Assembly: GCA_964448675.1 (NCBI GenBank)
Contig: CAYUZU010000031.1
Location: forward strand, 1-55,586
Direction: 5' to 3'
Length of the DNA stretch: 55,586 nucleotides
Source of the DNA: CAYUZU01 sp964448675
Lineage (GTDB): Bacteria; Planctomycetota; Phycisphaerae; UBA1845; Fen-1342
Position numbers and translations under genes: made by a program. Positions 24,442-32,973 of the stretch are shown here, one piece after another (the stretch's first letter is position 1; each line of letters starts with the position of its first letter). The notes beneath the pieces were generated by a model that saw only the letters and a list, made by a program, of their open reading frames with translations, made no database searches and was not told the DNA's origin.

Positions 24442-26124
24442 GTGGGACGCAGAGTAGTCATCGTCGGTGGGGTGGCCGGTGGCGCAAGCGCCGCCGTCCG
24501 GGCACGTCGTCTGAGCGAGGATGCCGAGATCATCGTGTTCGAGCGGGGAGAATTCATTTCGTTCGCCAACTGCGGCCTGCCGTACCACGTCGGCGGGGAG
24601 ATTCCGCGGCGGGCGGACCTGTTGGTGCAGACGCGCGCGGGGCTGTCGAAGCGCTTCAACCTGGACATCCGCACGCGCTGCGAAGTCGTCCGTATCGATC
24701 GCGACGCCGGCACGGTGCGGGTCCGCGAGGTCGAGACCGGTAACGAATACGACGAGCGCTACGACGACCTCGTGCTGTCGCCCGGCGCCGAGCCGCTGCG
24801 GCCGCCGATTCCCGGCATCGAGCACCCGCAGATCTTCACCCTGCGGAACATCCCGGATACTGACCGAATCAAGGCCGCCGTCGATGCAGGGGCGGGCAGT
24901 GCGCTGGTGGTCGGCGGCGGGTTCATCGGCCTCGAGTTGGCGGAGAATCTCCGACGGCGCGGGCTGGACGTAACGCTCGTCGAGTTGTTGCCGCAGGTTC
25001 TGCCACCGCTGGACCCCGAGATGGCGACGCCGCTGCATGACGAGCTGACGAGCAATGGCGTCGCGCTGCACCTGAGCGACGGCGTGACGGCGTTCGAGGA
25101 TGTTGACGGGCGGGTGCGGGCCACGCTGAAGAGTGGAGCGACGATCGACACGGACATCGTGGCGCTGAGCGTGGGGGTCAAACCGGAATCCGGGCTGGCG
25201 CGCGAGGCCGGTCTGAACGTGAATCCGCGCGGGGCGATCGTGGTGGATGACCACATGCGCACCAGTGATCCGAAGATCTACGCGGTGGGCGACGCGGTGC
25301 AGGTGCGGGACCCGGTGCTGGAGGTTGACACGTTCATCCCGCTGGCGGGCCCGGCCAATCGCCAGGCGCGCATAGCGGCCGACAACATCTTCGGCCGCGA
25401 CAGCCGCTACCGCGGTTCGCAGGGTACCAGCGTGGTGCGGGTCTTCAGCAAGACGGCGGCGTCGACCGGCGTCAACGAGAAGACGCTGCTGCAGCGCAAG
25501 GTGCCGTTCCGTAAGGTCTACGTATCGCGCGGGCACCACGTCGGTTACTTCCCTGGTGCCGAGCCGATGATGCTCAAGCTCCTGTTCGAGCCCGACGGTG
25601 GGCGGGTGCTCGGGGCGCAGGTGGTCGGCGGAGCGGGCGTCGACAAGCGCGTCGATGTCTTCGCGGTGGCGATACAGGCCGGCATGACCGTCTGGGACCT
25701 GGAGGAGCTGGAGCTCGCCTATGCGCCGCAGTACGGCGCGGCCAAGGACCCGGCCAACATTGTCGGGTTCGTCGCGTCGAATACGCTGCGCGGGGATCTC
25801 GACCTGGTGTACGCCGAGGAGCTCGACGACACCGCAGGCGGCTGGACGATCCTGGACGTGCGTGAAGAAGAGGAGTTCGCCGCGGACCACATTCCGGGCG
25901 CGCTTTGGATCCCGCTGGGGCAGTTGCGGGATCGCTGGCAGGAGGTCCCGACCGACAAACCGATCGCGGTGTATTGTGCCAGCGGCCAGCGGTCGTACTA
26001 TGCCTGTCGCCTGCTGGCGGGGAAGGGCGTACCATCCAGGGACCTGGCCGGCGGCATCATGATCTATCGGTGGGTGCACGCCCGTGACGGCGCGCCCGCG
26101 CGGCAGCTGGCTGCCTGTCGCTGA
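24442..26124 (+). CDS. CoA-disulfide reductase with C-terminal rhodanese domain (CoADR-RHD)
   Basis: A 560-aa flavoprotein. The N-terminal FAD motif is VVIVGGVAGGASAAVRARRL, with the redox Cys C44 in FANCGLPYHVGG. The NAD(P)H motif is SALVVGGGFIGLELAENLRRR, and AVGDAVQV is the second FAD contact. Residues about 465-560 form a rhodanese domain with DVREEEEFAADHIPGA and active-site C512 in YCASGQRS. This fusion reduces CoA disulfides, per-sulfides or polysulfides and is implicated in thiol/sulfane-sulfur homeostasis. The start is GTG 24442, with GGGAG about nine bases upstream. It lies 47 bases before aconitase, whose Fe-S cluster is redox sensitive; cotranscription is possible. Confidence 0.93.
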   Translation: MGRRVVIVGGVAGGASAAVRARRLSEDAEIIVFERGEFISFANCGLPYHVGGEIPRRADLLVQTRAGLSKRFNLDIRTRCEVVRIDRDAGTVRVREVETGNEYDERYDDLVLSPGAEPLRPPIPGIEHPQIFTLRNIPDTDRIKAAVDAGAGSALVVGGGFIGLELAENLRRRGLDVTLVELLPQVLPPLDPEMATPLHDELTSNGVALHLSDGVTAFEDVDGRVRATLKSGATIDTDIVALSVGVKPESGLAREAGLNVNPRGAIVVDDHMRTSDPKIYAVGDAVQVRDPVLEVDTFIPLAGPANRQARIAADNIFGRDSRYRGSQGTSVVRVFSKTAASTGVNEKTLLQRKVPFRKVYVSRGHHVGYFPGAEPMMLKLLFEPDGGRVLGAQVVGGAGVDKRVDVFAVAIQAGMTVWDLEELELAYAPQYGAAKDPANIVGFVASNTLRGDLDLVYAEELDDTAGGWTILDVREEEEFAADHIPGALWIPLGQLRDRWQEVPTDKPIAVYCASGQRSYYACRLLAGKGVPSRDLAGGIMIYRWVHARDGAPARQLAACR

Positions 26125-26171
26125 CGTCGGCGAGCGCCGGACCGGCAGCATCCCGGAAGGAGAGCGTTACG

Positions 26172-28940
26172 ATGAGTGCCAAGTCGACCAACCCGTTCAA
26201 CGCGCGCAGCACGCTCCAGACCCAGGGCGGCGACGTGCAGATCTACCGGCTCGATGCGGTCGAGCAGGCCGGGCACGGCACGATGAAGCGCCTGCCGTAC
26301 TCCATCCGCGTGCTGCTCGAGAACGTACTGCGCCACACCGATGGCCAGCTCGTGCTCGAAGACCACGTCCGCATGCTCGCCGGCTGGGATCCGGCCGGCG
26401 TGGCGGGCGAGATCCCGTTCATGCCGGCGCGCGTAATCCTGCAGGACTTCACCGGCGTGCCGGCACTGGTCGACTTCGCGGCCATGCGGTCGGCGATGGA
26501 GCGGCTGGGTGGCGACCCGAAGCGCATCAACCCGCAGATTCCCGCGGACCTGGTCATCGACCACTCGGTACAGGTGGATCACTTCGGCAGCGACAAGGCC
26601 CTCGACCTGAACGCCAAGATCGAATTCCAGCGCAATCGTGAACGCTACGAGTTCCTGCGTTGGGGGCAGGCGGCCTTCGACAGCTTCCGCGTCGTACCGC
26701 CGGCCACCGGCATCGTGCACCAGGTGAATCTCGAGTACCTGGCGCGCGGCGTGTTGCGGCGTGAGATCGATGGGGAGAAGGTGGCGCTGCCCGATACGCT
26801 TGTCGGCACCGACAGCCACACGACCATGATCAACGGATTGGGCGTGCTGGGCTGGGGCGTCGGCGGAATCGAGGCCGAGGCCGCCATGCTCGGCCAGCCG
26901 CTGTTCATGCGTGTGCCCGAGGTCGTCGGCTTCCGCCTGTCGGGTGAGCTGCCGGAGGGGGCGACCGCGACGGACCTGGTGCTGCGCGTCACCGAAATGC
27001 TGCGTCAGCTGGGTGTGGTGGGCAAGTTCGTCGAGTTTCACGGCGAGGGCCTGTCGAGCATGAGCCTGCCGGATCGCGCGACACTGGCGAACATGGCCCC
27101 GGAATACGGCGCGACGATGGGGTTCTTCCCCATTGATCAGCGCACACTCGAATACCTGCGGTTGACCGGCCGATCGGATGAGGACGTCGACCTTGTCGAG
27201 CAGTACTGCAAGGCGCAGGGGCTGTTCCGCAGCGACGACACGCCGGATCCGACGTATACGCAGACAGTGGAACTGGACCTCGCGACCGTCGAGCCGAGCC
27301 TGGCCGGCCCCAAGCGCCCGCAGGATCGCATCAGCCTGTCGGGGATGCAGTCGCAGTGGCGGCAGGATCTCGACACGGTCTTTGGCAAGGCCACGCCGAC
27401 CGGGACGTCGACCAAGGCCAGCCTGGAGAATGAGGGCGGGACGGCCGTCGCGGCGGCTCCGGCGCAGAGCGGTGACGGTCTCGACGGCGTTGAAGTCAAA
27501 GACAACGGCACCACGTTCCGGCTGCGGCACGGGCATGTGGTCATTGCGGCGATCACGAGCTGCACGAACACCAGCAATCCGTCGGTGATGATCGCGGCGG
27601 GGCTGGTGGCGAAGAAGGCCGTCGAGCGGGGGCTCGAGGTGCAGCCGTGGGTGAAGACGTCCCTGGCGCCGGGGTCGCGGGTGGTGACGGCGTACCTGGA
27701 GGAATCGGGCCTCACGCCCAGCCTCGAGCAGCTGGGATTCCACACGGTCGGTTACGGCTGCACGACGTGCATCGGCAACAGCGGGCCGTTGCCGCCGGCG
27801 ATTCGCAAGGCGGTGCACAACGCGGACCTGGTGGTGGCGTCGGTGCTGAGTGGCAATCGGAATTTCGAAGGGCGCATCAACCCGGATGTGAAGGCGAACT
27901 ACCTGGCGTCGCCGCCGCTGGTGGTGGCGTATGCGATTGCGGGTACCGTCGACAGGGACCTGGCGAATGAGCCGCTGGGCCAGGACCGCGACGGCCAGCC
28001 GGTGTACCTGAAGGACATCTGGCCTACGCAGGCGGAGATTCGCGCGGTGGTGCAGCAGACCGTGACGCCCGAGGCGTTTCGCGCGCGATACGCCGACGTG
28101 TTCAGCGGGCCGGCCGAATGGCAGCGGCTGGGCACCGGCGAAGGCGAGGTGTACGAATGGGATGAGGACAGCACGTATATCCAGCACCCGCCGTTCTTTG
28201 CTGATCTCGAGCCCGAGCCGCCGGCGGTGCCGCCCATCCGCGAGGCGCGGTGCCTGGTGCTGCTGGGCGACAGCGTGACGACCGACCACATTTCGCCGGC
28301 GGGTGCGATCGACCCGAACTCGCCCGCGGGGCGTTACCTGGTCGAGGCCGGCGTCGAGGTCGACGAGTTCAACAGCTACGGATCGCGGCGCGGCAATGAT
28401 CGCGTGATGACCCGCGGCACGTTCGCCAATCCGCGGATACGCAACCTGCTCATCCCGGGCACCGAAGGCGGCCGCACGATTCACCTGCCAACCGGCAATC
28501 AGATGAGTATCTACGAAGCGGCGATGAAGTACTGGGAGATGAGCACGCCGCTGATCGTGCTCGCCGGCAAAGACTACGGGATGGGCAGCTCGCGTGACTG
28601 GGCGGCGAAGGGGACGGCCCTGCTGGGTGTGCGCGCGGTGATCGCGGCGAGCTTCGAGCGGATCCACCGGAGCAATCTCGCGGGCATGGGTGTGCTCCCG
28701 CTGCAGTTCGCCGACGGGCAGACGTGGCAGTCCCTGGGGCTCACCGGCCGCGGGTTCTACGACATCCCGGACCTCACCGCGGATCTGGAGCCGGGACAGC
28801 GTTTGAAGGTGATTGCGACCAATCCCGAGACCCAGACGCGCATCGAGTTCGAGACGATCTGCCGGTTGGATACGCCGATCGAGATCGAGTACTTCCGGCA
28901 TGGTGGTGTGCTGCCGCTGGTGCTGCGGCAGATGCTGTAG
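26172..28940 (+). CDS. acnA: Aconitate hydratase, AcnA/IRP type
   Basis: A 922-aa TCA-cycle enzyme that interconverts citrate and isocitrate through a [4Fe-4S] cluster. The cluster cysteines are seen in AITSCTNTSNPSVMIAAG and in GYGCTTCIGNSGPL. Other signatures are VGTDSHTTMINGLGVLGWG, GDSVTTDHISPAG and the swivel-domain YGMGSSRDWAAKG. Length and order match the AcnA family. GGAAGGAG lies about eight bases upstream of the ATG. A stem-loop at 28981-29009 marks the likely transcript end. An insertion near residues 400-440, rich in Gly, Thr and Ala, looks like a flexible linker. Confidence 0.97.
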   Translation: MSAKSTNPFNARSTLQTQGGDVQIYRLDAVEQAGHGTMKRLPYSIRVLLENVLRHTDGQLVLEDHVRMLAGWDPAGVAGEIPFMPARVILQDFTGVPALVDFAAMRSAMERLGGDPKRINPQIPADLVIDHSVQVDHFGSDKALDLNAKIEFQRNRERYEFLRWGQAAFDSFRVVPPATGIVHQVNLEYLARGVLRREIDGEKVALPDTLVGTDSHTTMINGLGVLGWGVGGIEAEAAMLGQPLFMRVPEVVGFRLSGELPEGATATDLVLRVTEMLRQLGVVGKFVEFHGEGLSSMSLPDRATLANMAPEYGATMGFFPIDQRTLEYLRLTGRSDEDVDLVEQYCKAQGLFRSDDTPDPTYTQTVELDLATVEPSLAGPKRPQDRISLSGMQSQWRQDLDTVFGKATPTGTSTKASLENEGGTAVAAAPAQSGDGLDGVEVKDNGTTFRLRHGHVVIAAITSCTNTSNPSVMIAAGLVAKKAVERGLEVQPWVKTSLAPGSRVVTAYLEESGLTPSLEQLGFHTVGYGCTTCIGNSGPLPPAIRKAVHNADLVVASVLSGNRNFEGRINPDVKANYLASPPLVVAYAIAGTVDRDLANEPLGQDRDGQPVYLKDIWPTQAEIRAVVQQTVTPEAFRARYADVFSGPAEWQRLGTGEGEVYEWDEDSTYIQHPPFFADLEPEPPAVPPIREARCLVLLGDSVTTDHISPAGAIDPNSPAGRYLVEAGVEVDEFNSYGSRRGNDRVMTRGTFANPRIRNLLIPGTEGGRTIHLPTGNQMSIYEAAMKYWEMSTPLIVLAGKDYGMGSSRDWAAKGTALLGVRAVIAASFERIHRSNLAGMGVLPLQFADGQTWQSLGLTGRGFYDIPDLTADLEPGQRLKVIATNPETQTRIEFETICRLDTPIEIEYFRHGGVLPLVLRQML

Positions 28941-28980
28941 GGGCTTGCGCCGCGCGACGGCGTCCGCGGTGATGAAAGAC

Positions 28981-29009
28981 GAACGCCCGCGAGTGACTCG
29001 CGGGCGTTC
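28981..29009. terminator. Bidirectional terminator between acnA and the HU gene
   Basis: GAACGCCCGCGAG-TGA-CTCGCGGGCGTTC is a perfect 13-bp stem with a 3-base loop, 40 bases after the acnA stop and 50 before the end of the convergent HU gene. Pyrimidine-rich sequence follows on both strands (TTCGTACTT on +, GTCTTTC on -). Confidence 0.65.
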
Positions 29010-29059
29010 TTCGTACTTGGATGAATCGTTTTATGAGTGCTGGGGGGCTGGCGGCGCAA

Positions 29060-29416
29060 CTACATGGTGTCGCCGGCCGGCTTCGCGATGCGATCCGTCG
29101 CGGACTCGGCCGCGGCCTCTTCCTCGTCACCGTCGTCGAACAGGCGTTGCTTCATGAGACGCCCGACCTTGAACTTGACGGTGCGCTTGGACGGGACGTA
29201 GACCTTCTCCATGGTCTTGGGATTCTGGGCCACGCGTGCGGCGCGGGCGCGGATTTCAAACACGCCGAAGTCTCTGAACTCCAAGCGGTTGCCGTCGCCC
29301 AGCTCGTCGACGATTTCGTCGAGGAAGTTCTGCACGATCTTCTTGACGACGACGCGCTTGGCACCGGTCTTGTCAGCAATACGGTCAACGAGATCCTTCT
29401 TGGTGATGGTCTTCAT
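29060..29416 (-). CDS. HU/IHF-family DNA-binding protein
   Basis: A 118-aa nucleoid protein. The N-terminal helices are MKTITKKDLVDRIADKTG. The DNA-binding beta arm region reads RLEFRDFGVFEIRARAARVAQNPKT, with VPSKRTVKFKVGRLMKQ after it. The family is usually about 90 aa; here an acidic/Ala-rich C-terminal extension of about 25 residues (DDGDEEEAAAE...) is added. The ATG at 29416 starts exactly at the family N-terminus, so the longer frame to 29455 is rejected. It is downstream of lon on the same strand but separated by 229 bases, so it probably has its own promoter. Confidence 0.94.
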   Translation of the reverse strand: MKTITKKDLVDRIADKTGAKRVVVKKIVQNFLDEIVDELGDGNRLEFRDFGVFEIRARAARVAQNPKTMEKVYVPSKRTVKFKVGRLMKQRLFDDGDEEEAAAESATDRIAKPAGDTM

Positions 29417-29644
29417 CGCGTTCCCCAACGCGCCGCCTTGCGGCGCCGCCCTCAAGTCGTCTGGCTATAGTCAATAGAATTCACGCCTGCGGCACCCGCA
29501 ACAGAACCGGACAGGACAGCGTCCATCATAAGCAATGCCGGTCAGGCGTTCAAGCGGAATCCTTGTAAGGACAACAGGTTAAGGGCCTTTGCGCCGACCG
29601 CGCCACGCTTCACGCCCCAAGAAACACCATGAAACCGTGAGCGA

Positions 29645-32242
29645 TCACGGCTGCCCGCCCGTCCGCGTCCGTCGCGTTTGCTTGGCAACTCGCCCGCGGC
29701 TGGCGGCCGGCTTGCGCCTGGTCTTCTTCTTCTTGGTCTTCTTCTGCGCGACGGTTTTCCGGACGGTCTGCTTGCTTCCCGGCTTGCCGGTTTTCTTCGG
29801 GCCGAGCGCCTCGCCCAGCACATCCTCGATCCGCTCAGCGGTCACGAAACGCAGGGCCTTGCGGACGTCCTGCGGGACCTCGCTCAAATCCGGCTCATTC
29901 CGCGCGGGAATCACGACCGTCTTGAGCCCCGCCCGATGGGCCGCCAGCACCTTCGACTTGATGCCACCCACGGGCAGCACACGGCCACGAAGCGTGATCT
30001 CGCCCGTCATCGCCACCGTCGGGTCGGCCGCCTCCTCCGACAGCAACGACACCAGGGCCGTCAGCATCGCCACGCCGGCGGATGGACCGTCCTTCGGGGT
30101 GCCGCCCGCAGGAACATGGATATGAATATCCGTTTCACTGAGTTTCTTCGTGTCGACGCCGTAGTCCTTGCCGCGCGATCGAACCAGCGACAACGCGGCC
30201 TGCGCGGACTCCCGCATGACGTCGCCGATGTGGCCTGTCAACGTAAACATCCCCTTGCCGGGCATTTGCGCGGCCTCGACAAAGATGATCTCGCCGCCGA
30301 CCGGGGTGTAGGCCAGCCCCGTGGCCACGCCCGGGACACGCTGATGCAGCGCCATCTCCGATTCGAACTTCGGCGGCCCGAGGTATTCCTGCAGGTGGCC
30401 TGGCGTGATCGCGTCCGGCGGGTCCTCGTCACGGGCGACCTTGGCGGCGACGCCACGGAGGACGCTGCCGACGTTTCGCTCGAGGTTGCGGACGCCGGCC
30501 TCCCGGGTGTACGCCTCGATGATCGTTCGCAGAGCATCATCCTCGAAGCCGATCTTCGTGTCGGCGAGGCCGTTCTCGTCGCGTTGCCGCGGCACGAGGT
30601 AGCGCTTCGCGATCTCGAGCTTTTCGGCCGTGGTGTAGCCGGTCAGCTCGATGACCTCCATGCGGTCGCGCAGCGGCGGTGCGACGGGTTCCATCTGGTT
30701 GGCGGTGCCGATGAAGAGGATCTGCGACAGGTCGAACGGTACGCCGAGGTAGTGGTCGGTGAAGCTGTGATTCTGGGCCGGGTCGAGCACCTCGAGCAAC
30801 GCGGAGGCCGGATCGCCGCGAAAGTCGGCCCCGAGCTTGTCGAGCTCGTCGAGCATCATGACGGGGTTGCGCGTCGCGGCCTTGCGCAACTCCTGGACGA
30901 TGCGCCCGGGGATGGCGCCGATGTACGTGCGGCGATGGCCACGGATGTCGGCCTCGTCGTGGACGCCGCCGAGGGAGATGCGGATGAACTTCCGTTCCAG
31001 GGCGCGGGCGATGCTTTGGCCGAGCGAGGTCTTGCCGACGCCGGGCGGGCCGACGAAGCATAGGATCGGGCCCTTGCCCTCGGGCTTGAGCTTGCGAACG
31101 GCGAGATACTCGAGGATGCGCCGTTTGATCTTCTCGAGCCCGTAGTGGTCGGCGTCGAGCACCTCCTCGGCCCGGTGCAGGTCGAGGTTGTCGGTGGTCT
31201 GGTTGTCCCAGGGCAGGGCACAGAGCCAGTCCAGGTAGTCGCGGATGACGCCGGTCTCGGGGGAGGCCGGCGAAACGCGTTCGAGCCGGCCCAACTCGCG
31301 TTCGGCTTCGGTCTGCACGGCTTCCGGCATGTTGGCGTCGCGTACTTTCTGGCGGAGTTCCTCGATTTCGGCGGCCCGGCTGTCGGTTTCGCCCAGCTCT
31401 TTCTGAATCGCCTTGAGCTGCTGCTGGAGGTAGTACTCGCGCTGCGACTTGTCGATTTGCGAGCGGACGTCGGTCTGGATCTTGTTGGACAACTGCAGCA
31501 CTTCGAGCTGGTTGTTCAGGGTGGCGTTGACCTTGCGCAGCCGGTCGGCGATGTCGAAAGTCTCGAGCAGCTCCTGCTTCTGTGGTACGCCGAGCGAGAG
31601 ATTGGCCGCCAGGTAGTCGGCCAGCGGCCCGGGTTCCTCGATGTTGTCGAGCACCATGCGCGCCTCTTCGGGCACGTTGGGACTGAGCTCGATGACCTGC
31701 TGGGCGGACTGGCGGGCGCTGTGGGCCAGCGCGTTGATCTCGAGCGTGTCGGGCTTCTCCTCTTCGTGCGGATTGACGACCGCGCGCCAGTAGGGCTCGG
31801 TGGCGATCATCTCCTCCAGCCCCACGCGTGTGTTGCCGTGGACCAGCAGGCTGTTCGACCCGTCCGGCATGCGTAGCAGCTTGAGTACGGTGGCGGCCGT
31901 GCCGATGCGGTAGATATCTTCGAGCGTGGGGTCCTCGACTTCGGAGTTCCGTTGCGTCACGACCGCCAGCAGCTTGTCACCCGCGAGCACCGCATCGATC
32001 AGCCGCTTGGATTTCTCACGCCCGATGGTGAGCGGGACGACCGTGCCGGGGAACACGACGATCTCGCGCACCGGGAGCACGGGAAGCTCGCGCGGGATGG
32101 CGGGCTTCTCGTCGTCGCCGACCGGCCGCCGCTCACGCGCCTCGTCGGAGGCGGCGTCGGTCGCGGTCGGTTCCGGCGTGTCAGACTCGCGCGTGCCCGG
32201 TTCGCGCGTCAGGTTCTTCTGCTCCTCGGGAGGGTTATCCAT
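29645..32242 (-). CDS. lon: ATP-dependent protease Lon with lysine/arginine-rich C-terminal tail
   Basis: An 865-aa Lon (LonA). The N-terminal substrate domain (LPVLPVREIVVFPGTVVPL) follows an acidic leader of about 45 residues. The AAA+ module has Walker A GPPGVGKTS (K404) and Walker B MMLDELDKLG. The protease domain has the Ser-Lys dyad: S721 in PKDGPSAGVAM and K764 in VGGIKSK. A tail of about 50 residues (after LGPKKTGKPG) is very basic, with KKTKKKKTRRKP, like a histone-H1 tail. Lon degrades misfolded proteins and regulators. The start at 32242 lies inside the Hsp20 gene, a 34-base overlap, so translation of the two is coupled in one heat-shock-type operon. Confidence 0.96.
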   Translation of the reverse strand: MDNPPEEQKNLTREPGTRESDTPEPTATDAASDEARERRPVGDDEKPAIPRELPVLPVREIVVFPGTVVPLTIGREKSKRLIDAVLAGDKLLAVVTQRNSEVEDPTLEDIYRIGTAATVLKLLRMPDGSNSLLVHGNTRVGLEEMIATEPYWRAVVNPHEEEKPDTLEINALAHSARQSAQQVIELSPNVPEEARMVLDNIEEPGPLADYLAANLSLGVPQKQELLETFDIADRLRKVNATLNNQLEVLQLSNKIQTDVRSQIDKSQREYYLQQQLKAIQKELGETDSRAAEIEELRQKVRDANMPEAVQTEAERELGRLERVSPASPETGVIRDYLDWLCALPWDNQTTDNLDLHRAEEVLDADHYGLEKIKRRILEYLAVRKLKPEGKGPILCFVGPPGVGKTSLGQSIARALERKFIRISLGGVHDEADIRGHRRTYIGAIPGRIVQELRKAATRNPVMMLDELDKLGADFRGDPASALLEVLDPAQNHSFTDHYLGVPFDLSQILFIGTANQMEPVAPPLRDRMEVIELTGYTTAEKLEIAKRYLVPRQRDENGLADTKIGFEDDALRTIIEAYTREAGVRNLERNVGSVLRGVAAKVARDEDPPDAITPGHLQEYLGPPKFESEMALHQRVPGVATGLAYTPVGGEIIFVEAAQMPGKGMFTLTGHIGDVMRESAQAALSLVRSRGKDYGVDTKKLSETDIHIHVPAGGTPKDGPSAGVAMLTALVSLLSEEAADPTVAMTGEITLRGRVLPVGGIKSKVLAAHRAGLKTVVIPARNEPDLSEVPQDVRKALRFVTAERIEDVLGEALGPKKTGKPGSKQTVRKTVAQKKTKKKKTRRKPAASRGRVAKQTRRTRTGGQP

Positions 32243-32637
32243 AGGTAACCTCGGTCGTAGTTGATTTCGACGGCATCGACGTCGACGTGATCCGGCAGCT
32301 CGATCTCGCGGACGAAGGCGCCCTCGTCGATTTCCATGGCCTCGATACTGGACAGATCGCTGTAGCCCGGGATCGCCGGCCGATCGCGGTGGCCAGCGAG
32401 ACGCACCCGGCACGAATCGGTGCACTCGACATAGAGTAGATCCAGCGACAGCCCCGCCAACTCGGCACACACGTAGTACGCGTCGCGGCTGGCGTACAGG
32501 TTCACGCGCGGAGCCCACGTGCCGCTGGCGCGGTACTCGCAGAATCCGCTGCGCTTCTGAATGCCCTCCATGATGTCGCGGACCTTCCGCGACCACTGCT
32601 CCAGATTCTCGGGATCGCCAAAGTTGCTGAAGGACAT
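32209..32637 (-). CDS. Hsp20/alpha-crystallin-family small heat-shock protein
   Basis: A 142-aa chaperone with the alpha-crystallin beta-sandwich: WAPRVNLYASRDAYYVCAEL at the start of the domain, FVREIELPDHVDVDAVEI, and YDRGYLWITLP as the A-x-x-x-G-x-L-type strand. It would hold unfolding proteins for refolding or proteolysis. It overlaps the start of lon by 34 bases, so chaperone and protease are made together. No CIRCE element and no clear sigma-32 type promoter are visible upstream (32638-32760). TTGACG occurs on the - strand near 32737-32742 but lacks a good -10. Confidence 0.9.
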   Translation of the reverse strand: MSFSNFGDPENLEQWSRKVRDIMEGIQKRSGFCEYRASGTWAPRVNLYASRDAYYVCAELAGLSLDLLYVECTDSCRVRLAGHRDRPAIPGYSDLSSIEAMEIDEGAFVREIELPDHVDVDAVEINYDRGYLWITLPRSRRT

Positions 32638-32804
32638 GGCCGGCCACCTGCGCTGCTGCGACGCGAACCGGCGGCGGAATCACCGCTTCCGTCCTGTTCC
32701 GCCGGTCGCTGGAACCCATGACACCCCGTGGCCCGGCGTTCGTCAAGGAATGATCCGTCAAACAGCCGCGCAGAAAGGGATTACGGTCTTGTCAGTGGCC
32801 GGGC

Positions 32805-32832
32805 TCGACCCCCATTCCGACGCGGGTATGAT
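32805..32832 (+). promoter_or_regulatory. Candidate promoter of the HtrA-type protease gene
   Basis: TCGACC (32805-32810), 16-base spacer, TATGAT (32827-32832, 5 of 6). It would start transcription near 32839, giving a leader of about 135 bases. Confidence 0.4.
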
Positions 32833-32973
32833 GGGGTGTCGTCGACGCTTGTGGACCCTTCGACGCCGCGTCGCGACCGGCGTGGCGGCGTGGTGCGTCG
32901 CCAGCAAGTGCTGGGATCGCAGCCAACACGACCCCCAATACCCCCGCACAGCCGGGGCGGAGGCAACCCGATA

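Noticed and set aside
26064..28901. 945-codon - strand open frame opposite aconitase
   Set aside because: Antisense shadow; composition is dominated by Arg, His and Gln and no domain is recognisable, while the + strand encodes full-length AcnA.
32638..32760. CIRCE or sigma-32 type heat-shock element before hsp20-lon
   Set aside because: No TTAGCACTC-N9-GAGTGCTAA and no convincing sigma-32 hexamers were found; only an isolated TTGACG.
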